DNA of 64,000 nt from Pedobacter fastidiosus (GCF_014306625.1 NZ_JACRYL010000004.1:1-64000); one strand, 5' to 3'; numbered from the stretch's first letter, positions 25,763-35,737 are shown. Numbers and translations are program-made. The notes: generated by a model from the letters alone, not told the origin.

Positions 25763-26794
25763 CTACTTATTATTAATAAATTTTATGGCTTCTTGAATGT
25801 TTTTATCTAAAAGTAAATCATCAAAATTATCTTGCTTTGAAACGGCAATATCAGGAATGATTTGTTCGAAATAATTGCCATTTCTATCTGTATCGTAAGT
25901 AGTAGTTAGTGCCATTGTAATATCAAATGGCAATGGCCAATAAATATTCCCAGTAGTAGCTCCGTAAGTTCTTTCTCCAATAAATATGGTATTTTGCCTG
26001 CCTTTAAATGCAAGTGCTATTACTTCTCCGGAGCTTGCCGTAAACAATCCAGAAATTACAGCTACTTTGGCATGATCAAGCATTTCTCCCTTGGCATCGA
26101 TATGTGCCATCTGTTTGCCGTTATCATAATATTTGCCCTTTACTAATTTTATTTTATTCGTCATTTTCTTATTAGCATTAAGCGATCCACCAATGCTATT
26201 ATCGCCCAATAAATCGTATAAAGCAAGCAACATAGGCCACGAATTGCCACCTGTATTCATACGTAAATCTAAAATCCAACCCTCAATCTTATTATTGGTT
26301 TTAAAGTTAGCTATCTGATTATATAGAGGCTGAGCAATTTTGTGAATGCTCTGAGGACTAATGTCAAAAAATATCATTTTTGGCATCAAAATGTAGCCAA
26401 ACCTTTCATTGAGTACTTTAATTTCAAAAACCGGCTTGCTATTGTATTTGTTTTTCCATTGCTTACTATAATCCTCTTCTGGTATTTTCTTTCCGGTTGC
26501 GGCGTATTTATTTTCTTTATAATAGATATTGCAATGTGTTGCACCTATTTTGTCAAACAATATTTTAACCTCAGATAGCGAATTTTCGAAAGTGGCATAT
26601 TGCTTTAAAGATTGCATAGTTTCAGATTCTGCAACTTGCCAGTTAACCGTATTCCGATGCAAGTAGTTCTTTTTTAGAGCAGAGAAAAGTTCAGCATAAA
26701 ATACTTTTATACTATCTTGAGGGATCATTTTTTCTTGTGCGCAAAGTTTAAGAGATAAACTCAAAATAAAAAATATTCCAAATAATCTTTTCAT
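25763..26794 (-). CDS. S41 family peptidase-like protein (exported)
   Basis: 343 residues with a signal peptide (MKRLFGIFFILSLSLKLCAQ). The C-terminal half is an S41 (tail-specific/tricorn core) domain: IEGWILDLRMNTGGNSWPML and VISGLFTASSGEVIALAFKG, with the probable nucleophile S255. The position of the CtpA general-base lysine (TFGK) reads TYGATTGN here, so Lys is replaced by Ala279. There is no PDZ domain, so substrate recognition differs from CtpA. Monocistronic. Confidence 0.82.
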   Translation of the reverse strand: MKRLFGIFFILSLSLKLCAQEKMIPQDSIKVFYAELFSALKKNYLHRNTVNWQVAESETMQSLKQYATFENSLSEVKILFDKIGATHCNIYYKENKYAATGKKIPEEDYSKQWKNKYNSKPVFEIKVLNERFGYILMPKMIFFDISPQSIHKIAQPLYNQIANFKTNNKIEGWILDLRMNTGGNSWPMLLALYDLLGDNSIGGSLNANKKMTNKIKLVKGKYYDNGKQMAHIDAKGEMLDHAKVAVISGLFTASSGEVIALAFKGRQNTIFIGERTYGATTGNIYWPLPFDITMALTTTYDTDRNGNYFEQIIPDIAVSKQDNFDDLLLDKNIQEAIKFINNK

Positions 26795-26963
26795 TTTATA
26801 TTTTAAAAAGTGCAGTACTTTATCATCATAGACGAACTTCTTTATATAATGGTTGCAACACGCTGTGAAATTTTAATTTATTAAAAATAAACACCAAAAT
26901 CATGGTTATTGATGTTTGGTGAGGGCTGAGAAATGCAAAGATTAAAATTCTAAGATCAAAAAA

Positions 26964-26980
26964 CGGGATTACAAATTCCG
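26964..26980. repeat. GGGATTACAAATTCC hairpin, copy 2
   Basis: Relative of 25725-25739. The same 459-bp gap (26795-27253) also holds ATTTCGAGCGAAGTCGAGAAAT near 27014-27035, a single arm of another commonly dispersed Bacteroidota word. Nothing in the gap looks like a gene. Confidence 0.5.
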
Positions 26981-27174
26981 ACTAGTGGAGATGGTTAGTT
27001 TAGTAATGCCGTCATTTCGAGCGAAGTCGAGAAATCTTTGAACAGTTAATAAAGTTTTTATATCGGTGTGCTTCAATGAAAAAATGATATTGGTTTTTAA
27101 TTATTTATTTCGCGGATTCTTCATTACTTGCAGAATAAAAGCAACGCAGCACCAATTTCTTTTGTTGATAAAAT

Positions 27175-27208
27175 TTGACAAATCCCCTTATCAAATTCCT
27201 TATTTTTG
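27175..27208 (+). promoter_or_regulatory. Candidate dnaE promoter
   Basis: TTG at 27175-27177, 23-nt spacer, then TATTTTTG at 27201-27208, matching TAnnTTTG. The leader contains an 8-bp hairpin (AACCGTTT / AAACGGTT) at 27212-27235, 18 nt before the start codon. Confidence 0.5.
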
Positions 27209-27253
27209 AAGAACCGTTTATAATCCGAAACGGTTAATTCTTTACCGCACACT

Positions 27254-30200
27254 ATGTACTTAATTTTTGATACAGAAACCACAGGTTTGCCACGTAATTA
27301 CAATGCACCAATTACCGATACAGATAATTGGCCACGTTGTATTCAAATTGCTTGGCAACTACACGATGAGATGGGACAGATGGTTGAACATCAAGATTAT
27401 TTGGTTAAACCAGAGGGCTTTAACATTCCTTACGATGCAGAGCGAATTCATGGTATTTCAACAGAATTAGCTGAAGAACAAGGAATCACGCTTGCCGAAG
27501 TTTTAGAGAAATTTAACATTGCACTCTCAAAATCGAAATTTGTTGTTGGGCAAAATGTAGGCTTCGATGTAAATATTATGGGCTGTGAGTTTCATCGTTT
27601 TGGCGTTGAAAATCGTTTGGCAGAAATGCCTGTTTTAGATACTTGTACAGAAATTACAGCGAGTTTGTTAAAATTGCCTGGCGGTAGAGGTGGTAAATTT
27701 AAGTTGCCAACTCTAACCGAATTGCATTCCTATTTATTTGGAGTTCCTTTTAACGAAGCGCACAATGCAACAGCCGACGTGGAAGCAACTACCCGCTGTT
27801 TTTTAGAACTGATTAAGAAAGAGATATTTACAAAAGAAGAGCTACTCGTTGATGTTGAATATTTCCCCCGTTTTAGAGAAATTAATCCAGCTTCAATTCC
27901 AAGTTTTGGCATTCAGCATGTAAATTTAAAGTCGGCTTCTGATGAAATCCGCAAACGTTTACAAAAAGCTGAAGGCGGAGGGATTTCTAAACAAACCCTT
28001 ACCGAAAATAAACAAGAACTGGCGGCGGCAACGTTTGTGCATTTGCACAATCACACCCAGTTTTCGGTTCTTCAAAGTACCATTAGCATTCCCGATTTAA
28101 TAAAAGCTACCGCGGCGCAAAAAATGCCAGCAGTCGCAATGACGGATCATGCAAATATGATGGGTGCTTTCCATTTCGTAAGTCAGGTTTTAAATTATAA
28201 TAAAGCTGCAGAAGCAAAAAATGCGGCGGCGATTGAGGCTGGAGAAAGACCAACCGAAATGATTATGACCCCGATTGTTGGCGTTGAATTTTTTGTTTGT
28301 GATGATCATTTAAACAGAACCGTTAAAGATAATGGCTACCAGATGGTGCTGTTGGCTAAAAATAAAAAGGGCTATCACAATTTGGCGAAAATGTCGTCTA
28401 TTGCCTATACAAAGGGCTTTTATTATGTTCCGAGGATTGATCGAAAAGTAATTGAGCAGTACAAGGATGATATTATCGTGCTTTCAGGAAATCTTTCTGG
28501 AGAGGTTTCGAATAAGCTTTTAAATATGGGCGAAAGCCAGGCAGAAGAAGCTTTAATTTGGTGGAAAGAGAAATTTGGCGAAGATTTTTATGTGGAAATC
28601 ATGCGCCACAATCAAGAAGATGAAGATCGCGTAAATGCATCTTTAATTACTCTAGCAAAAAAGCATGAGGTAAAGTTGATTGCAACAAACAATACATATT
28701 ACATCAATAAAAAGGATGCCAACGCACACGATATTTTACTGTGTGTAAAAGATGGCGAAAAGCAGGCTACCCCAATTGGTCGTGGTCGCGGTTATCGTTA
28801 TGGCTTGCCAAATCAGGAGTATTATTTTAAATCTCCAGAGGAAATGAAAGCGCTTTTTGCTGATTTGCCAGAGGCGATTTTAAATATACAAGAGGTAATC
28901 GATAAGGTCGAAATTTACAAACTCGCTCGTGAGGTTTTATTACCTAAGTTTGATATTCCAGAACAGTTTTTAGTTGCTGAGGATGAAGCTGATGGGGGCA
29001 AACGTGGCGAGAATAAGTTTTTGCGTCACTTAACTTACGAGGGAGCGAAAATTAGATACGGGGTTTTAACGCCAGAAATTGTCGATCGTTTAGATTTCGA
29101 ATTAGCCACAATTGAGAAAACGGGTTATCCAGGTTACTTCTTAATTGTTCAGGATTTTATTGCCGAAGCCAGACGGAGAGATGTTTCAGTAGGTCCGGGG
29201 CGGGGTTCTGCTGCGGGTTCGGTAGTTGCCTATTGTCTTTGGATTACTAATATTGATCCAATAAAATACGATCTCCTTTTTGAGCGTTTCTTAAACCCCG
29301 ATCGTGTTTCCATGCCCGATATTGATATCGATTTTGATGATGAGGGCCGTGGTCGCGTAATGGAATATGTGATTAATAAATACGGTTCTAGCCAGGTTGC
29401 ACAAATTATTACCTACGGAACGATGGCAGCGAAGTCGTCGATTCGGGATACGGCAAGGGTTTTGGATTTACCACTTTTCGAAGCGGATAAAATTGCCAAG
29501 TTGATTCCGAATATGAAACTGGCAAAAATCTTCAATCTAGATGAAAAAAGCTTAAAAGATGCTTTACGACCAGATGAATATGAGCGTGTTCAGGAATTGA
29601 AAGCAATGGGTCTTTTAAAAGATTTGAGCGCTGAAACCATTCAGCAAGCTCAAGTTTTAGAAGGCTCATTAAGAAATACAGGAATCCATGCCTGCGGTGT
29701 AATTATTACGCCGAGCGATATTACAAACTTTGTTCCGGTAGCTACCGCAAAAGATTCTGATTTATACGTTACCCAATTTGATAACTCCGTTGTAGAAAGT
29801 GCCGGCTTATTAAAAATGGACTTTTTGGGTTTAAAAACCCTTACTCTGATTAAGGATACGGTTAAATTGGTTAAGAAAAGGCACAATGTAGTTATCGATC
29901 CTGATAATTTTCCGATTGATGATGTTGCAACTTACGAGCTTTTCCAACGTGGTGAAACCATCGGGATTTTCCAGTATGAAAGTCCGGGTATGCAGAAGTA
30001 CATGAAAGAGTTAAAGCCTACAGTTTTCGACGATTTAATTGCCATGAATGCCTTATATCGCCCAGGACCAATGGAATATATTCCGAGTTTCGTAAAGCGT
30101 AAAAATGGAGAAGAAGAAATTAAATACGATTTAGATGCTTGTGAAGAATACCTAAAAGAGACTTACGGAATCACGGTTTATCAAGAGCAGGTGATGCTTT

Positions 30201-31687
30201 TATCACAAAAATTGGCAGGCTTTACAAAAGGCGAGGCCGATGTTTTGCGTAAGGCAATGGGTAAAAAACAAAAGGATGTTCTGGATAAAATGAAGCCCAA
30301 GTTTGTTAAACAGGCAGCAGAAAAAGGACACGATGCAGTTACTTTAGAAAAAATTTGGAAGGATTGGGAAGCGTTTGCATCTTATGCATTTAACAAATCG
30401 CACTCTACCTGTTACGCTTGGATTGCTTATCAAACCGCTTATTTAAAGGCACATTACCCTGCAGAATACATGGCTGCGGTACTTTCCAACAATATGAGCG
30501 ATATTAAGCAAGTTGCTTTCTTTATGGAAGAATGTCGCCAGATGGGCGTTGTTGTTTTAGGTCCTGATGTAAACGAATCTGATTTAAAATTCTCCGTAAA
30601 CGCTAAGGGCGAAGTTCGCTTTGGCATGTCGGCGGTTAAGGGTGTGGGTGAAAAAGCGGTAGAAAGTATTATCGAAGAAAGACTGGAAAATGGTCCTTAT
30701 GCTACGGTTTACGATTTTGCAAAACGATCTAACACGAGGATTGTAAATAAAAAGGCTTACGAGAGTTTTGTATATAGTGGTGCTTTTGATGCTTTCGGAG
30801 GACATAGAGCACAATTCTTTTATATCGGGCCAAACGATAAAATGAATGGGATAGAGAAGATTATCAAGTATGCGAATGACTTTCAGAATAACGAAAATAC
30901 CTCTCAAGCATCGTTGTTTGGAGGATCAAAAGCTGATTTGATTTTAGAACCCTCATTACCTGTTTCGCCAGAATGGGCGTTAATGGATCGATTAAAATAC
31001 GAGAAAGACGCCATTGGGATTTTTCTTTCGGGTCACCCATTGGATAATTATAAATTAGAGCTCGATAAATTCTGTACGCATGGAGTAAGGCAATTGAGCA
31101 TTATAAACAAGGTACGAATGGGCGATACAAACGAAGAGGTTTTAGCCGAGTTTGAGAAGCTTAAAAACCGAGAATTATGCGTTGGCGGTTTGGTGGTAAC
31201 AGCTTCGCAAAGAATCACAAAAACGGGTAAACCCTTCGGTACTTTTGTTTTTGAAGATTACGAGGATGCTTCGGAAATGGCTTTGTTTGGAGAAGATTTT
31301 CTGAAATTCAAATCGTTTTTAACTGAGGGGTATTTCTTGCAAATTAGAGGTAGGGTAGGCGAGCGGTTTGGTAAGGCTGGCGATTGGGAGTTTAAAATTA
31401 CTGCCATAAATTTAATGTCTGAATTGAGGGATAAATTGGCGAAAAGTTTAACCATTCAGGTTCCAATAGAACGTGTAAACGATGAACTGATGAGAGAAAT
31501 CGAAGCAATTTTAGCAGACAATAAGGCAAACTCCGAACAACAAAACTGCCAACTTAACTTCGCTATTTTTGATCGTGAAAAGGAGATTATGCTGGATTTA
31601 CCATCAAAGAATTTAAAAATCAATCCAAATAATAAGTTCTTAGAACAATTGCTAGGGTTGAATGTTGTAAATTACAAGCTAAACTAA
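27254..31687 (+). CDS. dnaE: DNA polymerase III subunit alpha with N-terminal exonuclease
   Basis: A 1477-residue replicative polymerase. Residues 1-190 form a DEDDh proofreading exonuclease (D6 and E8 in DTETTG; H170 and D175 in AHNATADVEAT). A PHP domain starts at about residue 262 (HLHNHTQFSVLQ). The palm carries the catalytic triad D689, D691, D693 in PDIDIDFDDEGRG; fingers, beta-binding, HhH and OB-fold regions follow, ending near NNKFLEQLLGL. The fusion makes a separate DnaQ less necessary and explains the length above the ~1160 residues of E. coli DnaE. The gene is alone, with a palindromic repeat behind it. Confidence 0.97.
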   Translation: MYLIFDTETTGLPRNYNAPITDTDNWPRCIQIAWQLHDEMGQMVEHQDYLVKPEGFNIPYDAERIHGISTELAEEQGITLAEVLEKFNIALSKSKFVVGQNVGFDVNIMGCEFHRFGVENRLAEMPVLDTCTEITASLLKLPGGRGGKFKLPTLTELHSYLFGVPFNEAHNATADVEATTRCFLELIKKEIFTKEELLVDVEYFPRFREINPASIPSFGIQHVNLKSASDEIRKRLQKAEGGGISKQTLTENKQELAAATFVHLHNHTQFSVLQSTISIPDLIKATAAQKMPAVAMTDHANMMGAFHFVSQVLNYNKAAEAKNAAAIEAGERPTEMIMTPIVGVEFFVCDDHLNRTVKDNGYQMVLLAKNKKGYHNLAKMSSIAYTKGFYYVPRIDRKVIEQYKDDIIVLSGNLSGEVSNKLLNMGESQAEEALIWWKEKFGEDFYVEIMRHNQEDEDRVNASLITLAKKHEVKLIATNNTYYINKKDANAHDILLCVKDGEKQATPIGRGRGYRYGLPNQEYYFKSPEEMKALFADLPEAILNIQEVIDKVEIYKLAREVLLPKFDIPEQFLVAEDEADGGKRGENKFLRHLTYEGAKIRYGVLTPEIVDRLDFELATIEKTGYPGYFLIVQDFIAEARRRDVSVGPGRGSAAGSVVAYCLWITNIDPIKYDLLFERFLNPDRVSMPDIDIDFDDEGRGRVMEYVINKYGSSQVAQIITYGTMAAKSSIRDTARVLDLPLFEADKIAKLIPNMKLAKIFNLDEKSLKDALRPDEYERVQELKAMGLLKDLSAETIQQAQVLEGSLRNTGIHACGVIITPSDITNFVPVATAKDSDLYVTQFDNSVVESAGLLKMDFLGLKTLTLIKDTVKLVKKRHNVVIDPDNFPIDDVATYELFQRGETIGIFQYESPGMQKYMKELKPTVFDDLIAMNALYRPGPMEYIPSFVKRKNGEEEIKYDLDACEEYLKETYGITVYQEQVMLLSQKLAGFTKGEADVLRKAMGKKQKDVLDKMKPKFVKQAAEKGHDAVTLEKIWKDWEAFASYAFNKSHSTCYAWIAYQTAYLKAHYPAEYMAAVLSNNMSDIKQVAFFMEECRQMGVVVLGPDVNESDLKFSVNAKGEVRFGMSAVKGVGEKAVESIIEERLENGPYATVYDFAKRSNTRIVNKKAYESFVYSGAFDAFGGHRAQFFYIGPNDKMNGIEKIIKYANDFQNNENTSQASLFGGSKADLILEPSLPVSPEWALMDRLKYEKDAIGIFLSGHPLDNYKLELDKFCTHGVRQLSIINKVRMGDTNEEVLAEFEKLKNRELCVGGLVVTASQRITKTGKPFGTFVFEDYEDASEMALFGEDFLKFKSFLTEGYFLQIRGRVGERFGKAGDWEFKITAINLMSELRDKLAKSLTIQVPIERVNDELMREIEAILADNKANSEQQNCQLNFAIFDREKEIMLDLPSKNLKINPNNKFLEQLLGLNVVNYKLN

Positions 31688-31695
31688 GATTTATC

Positions 31696-31758
31696 ATCAT
31701 TGCGAGGCATGAAGCAATCTTAGTTAAAAATGAGATTGCTTCGTGCCTCGCAATGACG
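31696..31758. repeat. Interspersed palindromic repeat, GAGGCACGAAGCAATC family
   Basis: A GCGAGGCATGAAGCAATCT arm is answered by AGATTGCTTCGTGCCTCGC, as at 1694-1761. It begins 9 nt after the dnaE stop codon and may also act as a terminator or stabiliser. Confidence 0.85.
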
Positions 31759-31806
31759 AATGAGTAGATACTCTCAAAGTAATGTCAAATTGACATTATA
31801 CTGTAG

Positions 31807-31835
31807 TTGGCATTACAATTGAATACATATATTTG
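31807..31835 (+). promoter_or_regulatory. Promoter of the thioredoxin gene
   Basis: TTG at 31807-31809, an 18-nt spacer, and TATATTTG at 31828-31835: an exact fit to the Bacteroidota promoter consensus TTG-N(17-23)-TAnnTTTG. It ends 17 nt upstream of the trxA start. This is the cleanest promoter in the window. Confidence 0.75.
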
Positions 31836-31852
31836 AACATAAAAAAATAATT

Positions 31853-32173
31853 ATGGCATTAGAAATCACAGATGCAAACTTTGAGGAGCTTGTATTAAAA
31901 TCAGATAAACCCGTATTAGTGGATTTTTGGGCAGAATGGTGTGGCCCTTGTCGCATGGTTGGTCCAGTAGTAGAAGAAATCGCTAAAGAATATGATGGTA
32001 AAGCTATCGTTGGAAAAGTGAATGTAGATAACAACCCTCAAATTTCGATGCAGTTTGGTATCCGTAACATTCCAGCTTTGTTATATTTTAAAGATGGTCA
32101 AGTTGTTGATAAACAAGTTGGTGCAGTTCCAAAATCAGTATTAGCTGAAAAATTAAATAAGCAATTAGCTTAA
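31853..32173 (+). CDS. trxA: Thioredoxin
   Basis: 106 residues of classical thioredoxin with the redox motif W29-C30-G31-P32-C33 ([11 protein letters not shown]), NIPALLYF with the cis-proline, and no signal peptide. It reduces disulfides of cytosolic proteins such as ribonucleotide reductase and peroxiredoxins. It has its own promoter and terminator. The peroxiredoxin and DsbA-like genes lie 4 kb away. Confidence 0.97.
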   Translation: MALEITDANFEELVLKSDKPVLVDFWAEWCGPCRMVGPVVEEIAKEYDGKAIVGKVNVDNNPQISMQFGIRNIPALLYFKDGQVVDKQVGAVPKSVLAEKLNKQLA

Positions 32174-32221
32174 CCAAACTTAATTAGAACAGCAAAGCCA
32201 ATTGGCTTGTAACATATTTAA

Positions 32222-32256
32222 AACCCGAGTCTGTTTACAGGATTCGGGTTTTTTAT
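32222..32256 (+). terminator. Intrinsic terminator after trxA
   Basis: Stem AACCCGAGTC / GATTCGGGTT (one mismatched pair) with a T-run directly behind it. Confidence 0.85.
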
Positions 32257-32296
32257 TGCAAAAATATTTTTGTTTCTTTATTAAAAATTCCTAATC

Positions 32297-33511
32297 ATGT
32301 CTATAAACCTATTAACTAACAAAACATTAGGGTTGATATTGGCAGGTTTTTCGCTGAGCGTTCTAAACATTGCTTCTGTTTCAGCCCAAAATCCTGTAGA
32401 AACCAATCAACCTTCTGCTGATTATAAACCCGCTTTCGAGGGGCAAACTCGAATTGCTGGTGTAAAAACAAATACTTCATTAGAAATTTCTATACTAAAC
32501 GAAAAATTAGATCGTCCTTGGGCAATTTCTGTGCTTCCCACGGGAGGATTTTTAATCACACAAAAAGGCGGTACAATGGTTGTTTTAACCGCTACTGGGA
32601 AATTAAGCAAAACAATAACTGGCTTGCCAAAAGTTGATGATTCTGGACAAGGTGGATTGTTGGATGTAACTATAGACCCAAATTTTGCTAAAAACAGAAT
32701 GGTTTATTGGGCTTATTCAGAACCTCAAGATAAAGGTGTTTTACTCGCCATTGCAAAAGGAAAACTTTCTATTGATGAAACTAAAATAGATAATCAAACT
32801 ATAATTTATCGTGCAACACCGTCTTATGGAGGCAAATTGCAATATGGTTCAAGAATCGTTTTTGATAAAAATGGCGATTTATTCGTAAGTACTGGCGAAC
32901 GTTCTGGTGGCGATATCCGAATCCAAGCACAATATTTAAATTCTTCGCTGGGCAAAATTCTTCACCTTACAACAGATGGAAAAGCTGTAGCAAACGGACC
33001 TTTCGCTAAGAATGTCGATGCTAGACCAGAAATTTATGCTTACGGATTACGCAATCCCGATGGCTTAGCAATAAACCCACAAACTGGCGACTTATGGGAG
33101 GCTGAATTTGGGCCAAAAGGGGGTGATGAGGTTAATATAATTAAACCAGGTAGAAACTACGGTTGGCCAATTATAACTTACGGAACTGAATATAGCGGTA
33201 AAAAAGTTGGAGATGGCATTCAGCAAAAGGAAGGAATGGAGCAACCTGTTTATTTTTGGAATCCAAGTATATCTCCAGGTTGTATTGCTTTCTACAATAG
33301 CAATAGCATTCCAGAATGGAAAGGCAATTTGTTTGTTGGCGGTTTGGGCGGTTCGCACATCATTCGCTTAGTAATTAAAAACAACACGGTTGTTGGCGAA
33401 GAAAGACTACTAGAAGGTAAGGGCGAACGTTTCCGTGATATGGTAGAAAAAGATGGAGCACTTTACTCTGTTACAGATAATGGCAAGCTTTTCAAGATTG
33501 CTAAAAAATAA
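32297..33511 (+). CDS. PQQ-dependent sugar dehydrogenase (soluble glucose dehydrogenase type)
   Basis: A 404-residue exported beta-propeller of the glucose/sorbosone dehydrogenase family (PF07995). The N-terminal hydrophobic segment LGLILAGFSLSVLNIASVSA is a signal peptide. Motifs are LDRPWAISVLPTGGFLITQK, SGQGGLLDVTIDPNF, YGLRNPDGLAINPQTGDLWE and WEAEFGPKGGDEVNIIKPG. The last contains acidic calcium and PQQ contacts. The classical catalytic His of soluble glucose dehydrogenase (in GQGGLLDV...H) is not clearly visible, so the exact substrate is uncertain. Followed by a strong terminator. Confidence 0.9.
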   Translation: MSINLLTNKTLGLILAGFSLSVLNIASVSAQNPVETNQPSADYKPAFEGQTRIAGVKTNTSLEISILNEKLDRPWAISVLPTGGFLITQKGGTMVVLTATGKLSKTITGLPKVDDSGQGGLLDVTIDPNFAKNRMVYWAYSEPQDKGVLLAIAKGKLSIDETKIDNQTIIYRATPSYGGKLQYGSRIVFDKNGDLFVSTGERSGGDIRIQAQYLNSSLGKILHLTTDGKAVANGPFAKNVDARPEIYAYGLRNPDGLAINPQTGDLWEAEFGPKGGDEVNIIKPGRNYGWPIITYGTEYSGKKVGDGIQQKEGMEQPVYFWNPSISPGCIAFYNSNSIPEWKGNLFVGGLGGSHIIRLVIKNNTVVGEERLLEGKGERFRDMVEKDGALYSVTDNGKLFKIAKK

Positions 33512-33524
33512 ATTTTGTTGGTAA

Positions 33525-34620
33525 AATCCAAGCCTCGCAGGTTTTTAAAACCTGCGAGGCTTTTTTACGACTAATTTTTGGTCTCGAATTGGACGTTGCT
33601 TGTATTTCAAATGTTCCTACGGAACGTAAATCAACTTAAACGTTTTTTTTCTACCCATCAAATGTCCCGATTGGACATGCGGTAATCTAACTATTATTAC
33701 AGTACTTCCCATGGTGGCGCTTGCTGGGTAACATGCTATGTTAGAAATATTTCCGTTCCTTCGGAACGTTTGATCGCAGCTTGAATTTCAAATCCAAATC
33801 TCACAGGCTCTTAAAACATGCGAGGTTTCTACGACTAACTTTTGGTGCAGAATCCTGTGTTGTTTATATATCAAACGTTCCTACGGAACGTAAATGAACC
33901 TAAACGTTTTTTTTCTACCCATCAAATGTCCCGATGGGACATGCGGTAATCTAACTATTATTACAGTACTTCCCATGGTGGCGCTTGCTGGGTAACATGC
34001 TATGTTAGAAATATTTCCGTTCCTTCGGAACGTTTGATCGCAGCTTGCATTTCAAATCCAAATCTCACAGGCCCTTAAAACATGCGAGGTTTCTACGACT
34101 AACTTTTGGTGCAGAATCCTGTGTTGTTTATATATCAAACGTTCCTACGGAACGTAAATGAACCTAAACGTTTTTTTCTACCCATCAAATGTTCCAATGG
34201 GGCATGGGCTAAGCTAATTACTATTGCAGTACGTCCCATCGGGACGTTTGCTGGGTAACACCATGCTATATTAGAAATATTTTCGTTCCTTCGGAATGTT
34301 TGATCGCAGTTTGCTTTCAAATCCAAGCCTCTTAGGTTTTTTATGCTCTATTTTTGGTTTGCAAAAATTGGACGTTACTTATATTTCAAACGTTACTACG
34401 GAAGGTAACTGAATTTATGTCTTTTTTTTCTACCCCCATCAAAAGTCGCGATGAGATATTGGCTAAGCTAATTGTTATTACAGTACGTCCCATCGGGACG
34501 TTTGCTGGGTAACATCATGCTGTATTAGAAATATTTTCGTTCCTTCGGAACGTTTGATTGCAATCTGCATTTCAAATCCAAGTCTCGCAGTTTCTAAAAC
34601 CTACGAGGTTTCTAGCTTGA
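33525..34620. repeat. Tandem array of a ~265-bp palindrome-rich unit (about 4.2 copies)
   Basis: Units start with AATCCAA at 33525, 33791, 34055, 34320 and 34575, giving periods of 266, 264, 265 and 255. Each unit contains a degenerate version of the dehydrogenase terminator (GCCTCGCAGG...CCTGCGAGGC), a TTCC-TACGGAAC hairpin, a GTCCCATCGGGAC-type hairpin, the word GCTGGGTAACAT and a TTCCTTCGGAAC hairpin. Units 2 and 3 are nearly identical. No long reading frame is conserved among units. Confidence 0.9.
33530..33566 (+). terminator. Intrinsic terminator after the sugar dehydrogenase gene
   Basis: A near-perfect 14-bp stem (AGCCTCGCAGGTTT / AAACCTGCGAGGCT) and a run of six T. Degenerate versions recur in each unit of the downstream array; only this first one has an intact stem. 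Confidence 0.92.
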
Positions 34621-34646
34621 GTAACGTGAATAGAATCAGTGTACTG

Positions 34647-34743
34647 GCCACCTAAACCCGACCCTAGCGAGATGCCGATTTTTCATCGGCAGAAGCGTGG
34701 GCGGGACTGCTTTAGCCTAATTTCTCTGCCATTGCTTTCCAAA
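34647..34743 (+). repeat. Palindromic CCACCTAAACCCGA element, copy 4
   Basis: From GGCCACCTAAACCCGA to ATTGCTTTCCAAA. The inner hairpin is GCCGA-TTTTTCA-TCGGC, a different stem sequence from copies 2 and 3 with the same loop, so base pairing is kept while bases changed. GGCGGGACTGC follows. Confidence 0.82.
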
Positions 34744-34819
34744 TAATGCGCAATAAAATTTATTTAAAATGCTTCTTCCATCCACTTATTTACTAGAATC
34801 TTTTTGTTAGCTTTACCAT

Positions 34820-35737
34820 ATGCAGGTGGTGAACTACGAAAATGAAACGAGTTACGGTAACTTAGAATTACTTGCGCAACAAGTTGTAGAAGGTTTTATT
34901 ACTGGGTTGCATAAAAGCCCCTTTCATGGGTTTTCGGTAGAATTTGCTGAACATCGACAATATAATATTGGCGATAACGTAAAAAATATCGATTGGAAAT
35001 TATACGCAAAAACCGATAAACTTTACAGCAAAAGATTTGAAGAAGAAACCAATTTAAGGTGTCAATTTGTAATTGATGTTTCCTCATCGATGTATTTCCC
35101 TGAACCAAAAAATAATAAACTTTCCTTTTCTATCCAGGCCACGGCTTCTTTGATGTATCTTTTGAAAAAGCAACGCGATGCTTTCGGATTGAGTTTGTTT
35201 ACCGATGAAATTTTATTGAATTCGCCCGCTAAATCTACCACCGTTCACCAAAAATATTTATTTACACAACTAGATGAGCTGCTTCAAAAGCCAAAGGTAA
35301 ATGCCAAAACCAATTTAAGTGAAGCCTTGCATCAAGTGGCCGAGCTGATTCACAAGCGATCTTTAGTTGTAATTTTTAGCGATTTATTCAATACGCAAAC
35401 GAGCTCTGAAAAAACAGATGAACTTTTTGATGCCCTGCAACATTTAAAGTTTAATAAGCACGAGGTGGTGGTTTTCAATGTTGTTGATCAATCGAAAGAG
35501 GTAGAATTTAATTATGAAAACCGACCTTATCAGTTTATCGATATGGAAACTGGCGAAACCATAAAAGTACATACCAATCAAGTTAAAGAAAATTATATAA
35601 AAGCTGTTTCTAATTACCGACAGCAAATTGCTTTAAAATGTGCACAATATAAAATTGATTTAATTGACGCGGATATTAACGAAGGTTTTTATCCAATTCT
35701 GCAAGCTTACTTAATTAAAAGACAAAAATTAGGTTAG
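34820..35737 (+). CDS. DUF58 domain protein
   Basis: 305 residues with the DUF58 signature (SVEFAEHRQYNIGDNVKNID, then WKLYAKTDKLYSKRFEEETN) and a von Willebrand A-like fold containing a metal-site motif (VIDVSSSMYF). DUF58 proteins usually sit in MoxR-ATPase/vWA clusters that assemble membrane complexes; here no MoxR or TPR partner is adjacent. No transmembrane helix is predicted. A start upstream of the DUF58 core is assumed at the first ATG. Two thiol-redox genes follow. Confidence 0.85.
   Translation: MQVVNYENETSYGNLELLAQQVVEGFITGLHKSPFHGFSVEFAEHRQYNIGDNVKNIDWKLYAKTDKLYSKRFEEETNLRCQFVIDVSSSMYFPEPKNNKLSFSIQATASLMYLLKKQRDAFGLSLFTDEILLNSPAKSTTVHQKYLFTQLDELLQKPKVNAKTNLSEALHQVAELIHKRSLVVIFSDLFNTQTSSEKTDELFDALQHLKFNKHEVVVFNVVDQSKEVEFNYENRPYQFIDMETGETIKVHTNQVKENYIKAVSNYRQQIALKCAQYKIDLIDADINEGFYPILQAYLIKRQKLG

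Noticed and set aside
33525..34620. Possible CRISPR array
   Set aside because: Units are about 265 bp and almost fully repetitive, with no short repeats separated by unique 25-45 bp spacers and no cas genes nearby.
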